From NCBI GenBank assembly GCA_038214085.1, contig JBBQSF010000091.1, positions 1-12,731 of the forward strand: a stretch of DNA of 12,731 bases. Reading direction: 5' to 3'. The stretch is from JBBQSF01 sp038214085 (GTDB lineage Bacteria > Bacteroidota > Bacteroidia > Bacteroidales > CG2-30-32-10). A program made the translations under genes and the position numbers. This document shows positions 1 through 5,535 of the stretch, piece after piece (position 1 is the stretch's first letter; every line of letters starts with the position of its first letter). The notes under the pieces were generated by a model that was not told the DNA's origin, ran no database searches, and saw only the letters and a list, made by a program, of their open reading frames with translations.

Positions 1-177
1 GGTGGAGCTGTTGCAGAAGTTCTTTCTGGAAATTATCCTGTCCCTATAGAATTTGTGGGTATGAATGACTCCTTTGGAGAGTCAGGAAAACCTGATGAAT
101 TGATGTACAAATACAAATTGAAAGCAGCAGATATTGTTAAAGCTACACTTAAAGTTATACAACGCAAACATGTTTAA
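1..177 (+). CDS. Transketolase, C-terminal subunit (3' end only)
   Basis: Only the last 58 codons are present, read in frame 1 from the window edge to TAA at 175-177. The peptide contains PIEFVGMNDSFGESGKPDEL followed by KYKLKAADIV near the end. This is the typical C-terminal segment of the transketolase C-terminal subunit, with the FGESG...ELM.KY.L...DIV pattern. In Bacteroidota and many Firmicutes transketolase is often split into two adjacent genes, and this would be the second half. It contributes the pyrimidine-binding/C-terminal domains of the ThDP-dependent enzyme that moves two-carbon units in the non-oxidative pentose phosphate pathway. The split state is inferred from the family, because the N-terminal half and the gene start lie outside the window. 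The 3' end overlaps the start of the next gene by 8 nt, which suggests co-transcription and translational coupling. Confidence 0.88.
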   Translation, partial: GGAVAEVLSGNYPVPIEFVGMNDSFGESGKPDELMYKYKLKAADIVKATLKVIQRKHV

Positions 178-973
178 AAACAATCCTTTATTATTTGTTA
201 TTATGCTTGGATTTTTAGGGGTGATATCTTTCTGCTCCTGCGATTCTTCAGCTCGTTCTAAAGAAATCAAAACTGACAGTACCAATGTATCAAAACCAGA
301 TACCATTCTTGTGAGTAAGGATTTCTTACTTGGAAAATATTCTCCTGCCAAAGACTCTAATTTTGTGGAAGTGGAATTGAATTATGCTTCAATAAAGGGA
401 TTTTATCTAAATAAAGAAGCATATCAGGCATTCAAAAAGATGTATGAAGCTGCTAAAACTGACGGAATTTTCCTCAAAATAGTGTCTGCTACTCGAACTT
501 TCGAACAGCAGAAAAAAATATGGGAAGGAAAATTTACAGGCTCGGTCCTCTATTATGGGAAAAATCTTGCAACTTTATATCCCAACGAAAATGAACGCGC
601 AAAATATATTTTAAAATACAGCTCCATGCCGGGAACTTCACGCCATCACTGGGGAACAGATATTGACATAAACAGTGTTCAAAACAGTTATTTTCAAACT
701 TCAACCGGAATCAAAACATACAAATGGCTTTCTGAAAACGCTTCCAAATATGGATTTTGTCAACCATACACCATTCAGGATAGTCTGCGACCTACTGGTT
801 ACAGTGAAGAAAAATGGCACTGGTCCTACCTCCCCTTATCTTCAAAATATTTGATTGCCTACAATTCGAAAATCAGTATCAGTGATCTGCAAGGATTTAA
901 AGGTTTTGAAACCGCTAAATCTCTTGATATCATTAACAAGTATGTTAACTGTGTCAATCCATCTTGTAAATAA
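170..973 (+). CDS. M15B/VanY-type D-alanyl-D-alanine carboxypeptidase, probable lipoprotein
   Basis: A 267-residue zinc peptidase predicted to trim D-Ala from peptidoglycan stem peptides in the periplasm. The ATG at 170 is preferred over an upstream in-frame ATG at 134, because it puts a signal peptide (MFKNNPLLFVIMLGFLG) at the N-terminus. A lipobox-like Cys follows (ISFC22 or FCSC24). The catalytic signature is clear. SRHHWGTDID (157-166) fits SxHxxGxxxD, giving zinc ligands His159 and Asp166. EKWHW (214-218) supplies the catalytic Glu214 and third ligand His217. A conserved SATR segment with Arg109 lies upstream. Length and motif spacing fit the VanY/DacY group. The start overlaps the transketolase end by 8 nt and the rhodanese gene begins 8 bp after the stop, so all three genes probably share a transcript. 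Lipidation is less certain than the enzyme family. Nothing in the context suggests vancomycin resistance; a housekeeping role is more likely. Confidence 0.9.
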   Translation: MFKNNPLLFVIMLGFLGVISFCSCDSSARSKEIKTDSTNVSKPDTILVSKDFLLGKYSPAKDSNFVEVELNYASIKGFYLNKEAYQAFKKMYEAAKTDGIFLKIVSATRTFEQQKKIWEGKFTGSVLYYGKNLATLYPNENERAKYILKYSSMPGTSRHHWGTDIDINSVQNSYFQTSTGIKTYKWLSENASKYGFCQPYTIQDSLRPTGYSEEKWHWSYLPLSSKYLIAYNSKISISDLQGFKGFETAKSLDIINKYVNCVNPSCK

Positions 974-981
974 ATAATGAC

Positions 982-1653
982 ATGAAAAATTTATTCATTT
1001 TAGTTGTAATTGTATTTAACTCCTTAAGTGTTTATTGTTCGGATATATACAGCATTGACAGCACTCACAGAAGTATTTCGGTACTTCAGGCCGATTCAAT
1101 GATTCAGGCAAATACAGGAAACCCTGATTTTGTAATTTTAGATGTAAGAACACCCGGCGAAGTGGCAAATGGCTATATCGCCAATTCAATAAATATCAAC
1201 TATTACGATTCAAATTTCGCTGCACAGCTTGATGCACTTGATCATAACAAGGTATATCTTATTCACTGCCAATCAGGAGGACGAAGTGCTCAAGTATACA
1301 ACATGATGATTTCAAAGCATTTTGTTGAGTTTTATAATATGCTCGGTGGAATGAATGCCTGGATTGCTGCTGGTTTGCCTGTAGTAACTGTTACTGATAT
1401 TGCATTTACTGAATTGCCAAAGAATTTGTTTTCTGTTTATCCAAATCCAATGACTGATTTTAGTTCAATAAATTGTTCAGAGCAAGGTTTACTTGAAATA
1501 TATAATTCGGAAGGCAGAAAAATTTGTGCTTATCAGTTTGATGAACCAATCCAGATCCGCTTCGATAAAGGCAATTTGAAGCCAGGAATATATTTTGCAA
1601 ATTTCAGAAATTCAACAAACGAATCTTCTTATATAAAAATCATTGTGCAATAA
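982..1653 (+). CDS. Secreted rhodanese-domain protein with T9SS type A sorting domain
   Basis: A 223-residue protein with three parts. Residues 1-19 form a signal peptide (MKNLFILVVIVFNSLSVYC). Residues about 33-135 form a single rhodanese domain with LDVRTPGE at 53-60, the active-site loop HCQSGGRS at 95-102 (catalytic Cys96), and the closing GGMNAWIAAGLPV. Residues about 148-223 form a C-terminal sorting domain, starting FSVYPNP and containing LEIYNSEGRK, GNLKPGIYF and a final IKIIVQ. The loop is intact, so sulfurtransferase or persulfide-carrying chemistry is possible. The T9SS tail implies passage through the outer membrane and surface anchoring or release, which is unusual because most single-domain rhodaneses are cytoplasmic or periplasmic. 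The ATG at 982 lies 8 bp after the carboxypeptidase stop. There is no Shine-Dalgarno, as is normal in this phylum. The substrate is unknown. Confidence 0.88.
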   Translation: MKNLFILVVIVFNSLSVYCSDIYSIDSTHRSISVLQADSMIQANTGNPDFVILDVRTPGEVANGYIANSININYYDSNFAAQLDALDHNKVYLIHCQSGGRSAQVYNMMISKHFVEFYNMLGGMNAWIAAGLPVVTVTDIAFTELPKNLFSVYPNPMTDFSSINCSEQGLLEIYNSEGRKICAYQFDEPIQIRFDKGNLKPGIYFANFRNSTNESSYIKIIVQ

Positions 1654-1695
1654 TTCCAGCAAATCATTACTCAAAATCATAAAAAATAATTAATT

Positions 1696-1703
1696 TACCT
1701 TTG
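1696..1703 (+). promoter_or_regulatory. Bacteroidota -7 promoter element before the acyl-CoA synthetase
   Basis: TACCTTTG fits TAnnTTTG exactly, and its end lies 20 bp before the ATG at 1723. It sits in the only spacer (69 bp) between the rhodanese and acyl-CoA synthetase genes. No convincing -33 TTG/TTTG is visible, so the call rests on the -7 box and its placement. Confidence 0.5.
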
Positions 1704-1722
1704 TTGTAAACCTGACATCCAC

Positions 1723-3507
1723 ATGGAAGTAAAACGCATATTTGATATTATTGACCGTTATAAAATTCTTTTCCCGAATAAACAGGATGCATTGGCTGGT
1801 AAAGATGACGGAAAATGGCAAAAATACAGTATTAATGATTATGCAAGCATTGCTGACAATATCAGTTACGGACTTCTTAAATTAGGGATTACTGCAGGTG
1901 ATAAAATAGCAACAATAACATTTAATCGCCCGGAATGGAATTTTTTAGATATTGGAATTCAACAAATCGGGGCTATTCATGTTCCTATTTATCCAACCAT
2001 CAGCGATAAGGATTACCAGTACATTCTATTTCATGCTGAGGTAAAACTGATATTTGTTGCCGGAGAGGAAATGTATAAACGCATTCAGAATATTTTACCA
2101 AATATTCCAACAATTAAAGCTGTTTACACCTTTAAAAACTTAAATGGATCCGAGCACCTTTACGAACTTATTGAAATTGGTGCGGCAAATCAACAACCGG
2201 AATTGCTTTTGAAAATAAAATCAGAAATTACCGAAAACGATATAGCAAGTATTATTTATACATCAGGTACTGTTAGTAACCCTAAGGGAGTTGTTTTGTT
2301 ACACAAAAATATCATTAGTAATTTTATAGCTGTATCTAAGATTCCTAATTATGGAGTTGAGCATAGAGCACTTAGCTTTTTACCACTTTGTCATATTTAT
2401 GAGCGAATGCTTGTTTATATGTATCAGTATTTAGGAATTTCTGTTTATTATGCTGAAAGTTTTGTAACCGTTGCAGACAATCTCAAAGAAGTGAAACCTC
2501 ATATTATGGGCACAGTTCCAAGACTTTTAGAAAAGGTTTATGATAAAATAAACACTACCGGAGGCAAACTTACAGGAATTAAAAAAGGTATATTCAAATG
2601 GTCAATGCGTTTAGGAAAAAGATATAAACTTAACAACGAGAATGGCTGGTACTATAATTTTAAATTAAAAATTGCTAGGAAATTGGTTTTTTATAAATGG
2701 GTAGAAGTATTTGGCGGAAATCTTGGAATTGTTGTTTCCGGAGGTGCTGCCCTTCAACCCCGTTTGGCAAGAATTTTTTGGGCTGCAGGTATTGGAATTT
2801 ATGAAGGATATGGTCTCACAGAAACTTCACCCGTTTTAACTGCAAATAATCTGGAACCAAATGGTGTGAAATTTGGCTCAGTTGGGAAAGCTATCGATGG
2901 TGTTACGATTAACATAGCTCCTGATGGTGAGATTTTAGCAAAAAGTCCAGGCATAATGCATGGTTATTTTAACGAGCCAGAGTTAACCGCAGAAGCAATA
3001 GATACTAAAGGCTGGTTTCACACTGGAGATATTGGCAATATTGATGCTGATGGGTTTTTGAAAATTACCGGAAGGAAAAAAGAGATTTTCAAAACCTCTT
3101 TTGGAAAATATATTGCTCCAATGCCAATAGAAAACAAATTTAGAGAATCGCCTTTTATTGACCAGATGTTTGTAACCGGCGAAAATCAGAAATTTGCTGC
3201 GGCCCTTATAGTTCCCGACTTTGTATATCTAAAATGCTGGTGTGGTAAAAAAGAAATCCCTTACACTTCAAATAAAGATATCATTGAAAATCCATCTGTA
3301 AAAAAGAGATTTCTAAAAGAAATAAAAAAATACAATGTTGAATTTGGAGAAACAGAACGAATTAAAAGTATAGAAATCCTTGACTCCGAATGGACCATTG
3401 AGTCTGGTGAGCTTACTGCCACCTTAAAACTCCGAAGAACTTTTATCGGCAATAAATACGCTGGTGTTATCAGTAAATTGTTTAATAATTTTGAGGATAA
3501 TATTTAA
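1723..3507 (+). CDS. Long-chain fatty acid--CoA ligase (AMP-forming, FadD15-like)
   Basis: A 594-residue ANL-superfamily enzyme that activates fatty acids in two steps (acyl-AMP, then acyl-CoA) for beta-oxidation or lipid synthesis. It acts in the cytosol or at the inner face of the membrane. Motifs in order are: the nucleotide P-loop YTSGTVSNPKG (179-189); PLCHIYER (221-228); EGYGLTETSP (361-370); GWFHTGDIG (430-438) with Asp436 for ribose binding; and ITGRKKEIFKTSFGKYIAP (448-466). The last of these holds the hinge Arg451 and the candidate catalytic Lys462. Length and the KEIFKTSFGKYIAP form match bacterial long-chain ligases common in Bacteroidota. The P-loop is odd: the usual TSGTTGxPKG reads TSGTVSNPKG, though the Lys and both flanks are intact. 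It has its own promoter candidate and ends 6 bp from the convergent downstream gene. Chain-length preference cannot be read from sequence. Confidence 0.93.
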   Translation: MEVKRIFDIIDRYKILFPNKQDALAGKDDGKWQKYSINDYASIADNISYGLLKLGITAGDKIATITFNRPEWNFLDIGIQQIGAIHVPIYPTISDKDYQYILFHAEVKLIFVAGEEMYKRIQNILPNIPTIKAVYTFKNLNGSEHLYELIEIGAANQQPELLLKIKSEITENDIASIIYTSGTVSNPKGVVLLHKNIISNFIAVSKIPNYGVEHRALSFLPLCHIYERMLVYMYQYLGISVYYAESFVTVADNLKEVKPHIMGTVPRLLEKVYDKINTTGGKLTGIKKGIFKWSMRLGKRYKLNNENGWYYNFKLKIARKLVFYKWVEVFGGNLGIVVSGGAALQPRLARIFWAAGIGIYEGYGLTETSPVLTANNLEPNGVKFGSVGKAIDGVTINIAPDGEILAKSPGIMHGYFNEPELTAEAIDTKGWFHTGDIGNIDADGFLKITGRKKEIFKTSFGKYIAPMPIENKFRESPFIDQMFVTGENQKFAAALIVPDFVYLKCWCGKKEIPYTSNKDIIENPSVKKRFLKEIKKYNVEFGETERIKSIEILDSEWTIESGELTATLKLRRTFIGNKYAGVISKLFNNFEDNI

Positions 3508-3513
3508 TAATTC

Positions 3514-5391
3514 CTACTTTCCCACAATAATTTTTCTGGTTAAAATGGTTTTTTCTGATTCCTTTACTGCTACAAAATATATCCCCTTTCCCAATGGTAA
3601 CGTACTGAAAGTAATAACATTTGTACCGGCTTCTATTCCTCCATTGTAAAGTGATTTCACTTTTTTACCCGACAAATCAAACAAAGAAATTTCAATTTTT
3701 GTTTTCTCCGGAATACTTAACTCAAGATTTACGATATCTAAAGCGGGATTAGGATATGAAAGAAGTTCAAAATATTGAGGAATTTCAGGCGCTACATCAT
3801 CAGGCTTTCTGATTTCCGAAATCCAAGTTGCGTTTAATCTATTGTTAAAAGTTCCTACTTTTTTTCCGTACGAACCTGCGAGCCAAACTTTACCCGGTTC
3901 GTTAAATTTTCGCTGACTTCCTGAATAATCGCCCCAGCGCTCGTATGAACCACTTAAAATATTGACATAAGTATTTCCTGTTTTTAAATTCACTCGTTTT
4001 GAATAACCTCCAATTCCATCAAAAAACAAGGCCGAACATCCCGAAACAACAACAGGCGATGTATGATTAAAATTAATGATAGCTGAATTGTCTGTCAACC
4101 CTTTTCCTGTATAAGAAATATTTGGGTAACCGTAATCCAGAGCAGAATCTCCTAAAATTGTTGCGTGAATTGTTGGATTCGACAAAAGATGGCTCAAAAT
4201 ACCGTGATAAACTGCCGCAAATCCGGTAATGGTATCTATGGTGTTACCAACAAATTGTATTAGGCCATTTTCGATAAAGGCAGCTAATACTCGTGTATCA
4301 TTCGTTTCAAAAGTATTTCCTAATGCCTGTCTTGCTTTAGGTGGCATACCGTATGATTTATCAGAAATAATTGCATGTATAACGCATTGAGCATTTGTAT
4401 CAACTCCTGCCCCACTAATATGCACAAGAAAAATGGTATCGTTTTGTATTGAAAAATTTCTGGTCGACAACAAATATTCATCAGGTCCGTAGAGTTGAGA
4501 ACCACCAACCACAGGGTTGATATTCCTGATAGGCTTTCCGTTGAAACCTATGTTGTGCCATAACTTTGCCTGAACAGCATTGTTATTATAACCATCAGTT
4601 TTTGGAATCTGCCAAATAATACTTTGCTTAAAAGCAGTTTGCCAGTCTTCATCATTTTTCAATAGATTCACTGTAATATAAAGATCTGTTTTTGTAAGTG
4701 CAATTGCAGGAAAATCAGACCAACTGGTATCGTTTAACGGGTTACCGGGAAGGGAATACATATTCCAGAAACCCAGTGGATCGTTAGTTTGTGAAAAGCC
4801 AACAACAATATCGCTGGTACTGTCTAAAAAACCTGCCAAGTAGACAATAACAAAACGGTCGAGTTGGGGATCATAAATTAATTTTGGGTCATACTGACTT
4901 GTGTTTAAATCAAGTGTATCAGAAAAAGCAGAAAGCGAAGTTGCTAAAAGCAAAGTATCTGAATCTCCTGCTATATCGTAGAAATAAATATTTGAATTGA
5001 TTGTGGAAATCAATTTTCCATCATTTGAAACTGCAATACTATTGTCATTTGGAACGCTGTTGGCATACAAGTTTCCTTCAAAACCACCTAAAACTATTGG
5101 CGTATCAACAGCCATTGTTTTAAAATTTTCTTTAAAATATTTGCCTTGAGGAAACCGTTCTGAAACCTTGTTTTTTATTTCCTGAATAAATTCGGAATAA
5201 GCCTTGTTTCCCTCAAATGTCTGATCAAGATTTATTATCGAAAAATTATATTTCGGAGATGCATTTTTAATATTTGCATTCAGCATTGGCTTTACTTGAA
5301 AAGTCGTCGTTTCGAATGTAGTTTGTGAATGCAGTACTGAAGAAACAAACAACAATGCAAACAAATATAATATTGAAGAAAATTTATTCAT
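3514..5391 (-). CDS. Secreted protein of unknown function, beta-propeller-like, with T9SS type A sorting domain
   Basis: A 625-residue exported protein. Residues 1-22 are a signal peptide (MNKFSSILYLFALLFVSSVL, then HSQ). The central part (about 95-530) is rich in beta-strand-like segments with propeller-type phrases: NDNSIAVSNDGKLIST (115-130), YDPKLIYDPQLDRFVIVY (167-184), GFSQTNDPLGFWNMYSLP (198-215), WSDFPAIALTKTDLYIT (224-240) and RWGDYSG (485-491) with WISEI (523-527). These resemble BNR/sialidase-like propeller repeats in large surface proteins, but I see no complete catalytic set. The tail from about 541 (LLSYPNPALD, ISLFDLSGKKV, LGKGIYFVAV, TRKIIVGK) is a textbook type A sorting domain, so surface display is likely. 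It starts with ATG and has a -7 box upstream. It diverges from the 911-residue secreted gene and converges on the acyl-CoA synthetase. Function unknown; binding or adhesion is only a guess. Confidence 0.85.
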   Translation of the reverse strand: MNKFSSILYLFALLFVSSVLHSQTTFETTTFQVKPMLNANIKNASPKYNFSIINLDQTFEGNKAYSEFIQEIKNKVSERFPQGKYFKENFKTMAVDTPIVLGGFEGNLYANSVPNDNSIAVSNDGKLISTINSNIYFYDIAGDSDTLLLATSLSAFSDTLDLNTSQYDPKLIYDPQLDRFVIVYLAGFLDSTSDIVVGFSQTNDPLGFWNMYSLPGNPLNDTSWSDFPAIALTKTDLYITVNLLKNDEDWQTAFKQSIIWQIPKTDGYNNNAVQAKLWHNIGFNGKPIRNINPVVGGSQLYGPDEYLLSTRNFSIQNDTIFLVHISGAGVDTNAQCVIHAIISDKSYGMPPKARQALGNTFETNDTRVLAAFIENGLIQFVGNTIDTITGFAAVYHGILSHLLSNPTIHATILGDSALDYGYPNISYTGKGLTDNSAIINFNHTSPVVVSGCSALFFDGIGGYSKRVNLKTGNTYVNILSGSYERWGDYSGSQRKFNEPGKVWLAGSYGKKVGTFNNRLNATWISEIRKPDDVAPEIPQYFELLSYPNPALDIVNLELSIPEKTKIEISLFDLSGKKVKSLYNGGIEAGTNVITFSTLPLGKGIYFVAVKESEKTILTRKIIVGK

Positions 5392-5407
5392 TTGGAATGA
5401 TTTATTA

Positions 5408-5415
5408 CAAAAATA
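5408..5415 (-). promoter_or_regulatory. -7 promoter element for the 625-residue secreted protein
   Basis: On the minus strand this reads TATTTTTG, an exact TAnnTTTG match, 16 bp before the start codon at 5391. It lies in a 144-bp divergent intergenic region whose other promoter candidate (5507-5514) has the identical octamer. No clear -33 box is visible. Confidence 0.5.
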
Positions 5416-5506
5416 AACATTTAATTAACCTGCATTCTAGTTTTAATTATTGTTTTTATTATTTTCCCAAATAGTTTCAGTATGAAGTAATTCATATTAA
5501 TTTTTG

Positions 5507-5514
5507 TATTTTTG
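5507..5514 (+). promoter_or_regulatory. -7 promoter element and possible ribosome binding site for the 911-residue secreted protein
   Basis: TATTTTTG matches TAnnTTTG and ends 21 bp before the ATG at 5536. AGGA at 5527-5530, 5 nt before that ATG, is one of the few Shine-Dalgarno-like sequences in the window and supports this start. No convincing -33 box is visible. Confidence 0.5.
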
Positions 5515-5535
5515 CGATGATTAATCAGGATACTT

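Noticed and set aside
134..169. Upstream in-frame ATG at 134 as the carboxypeptidase start
   Set aside because: It would put a 12-residue extension in front of a normal signal peptide and overlap the transketolase coding region by 44 nt. The ATG at 170 gives a standard exported N-terminus.
170..973. VanY-like gene as part of a vancomycin-resistance cluster
   Set aside because: No VanH/VanA/VanX or VanR/VanS genes are nearby. Chromosomal M15 carboxypeptidases are common housekeeping enzymes.
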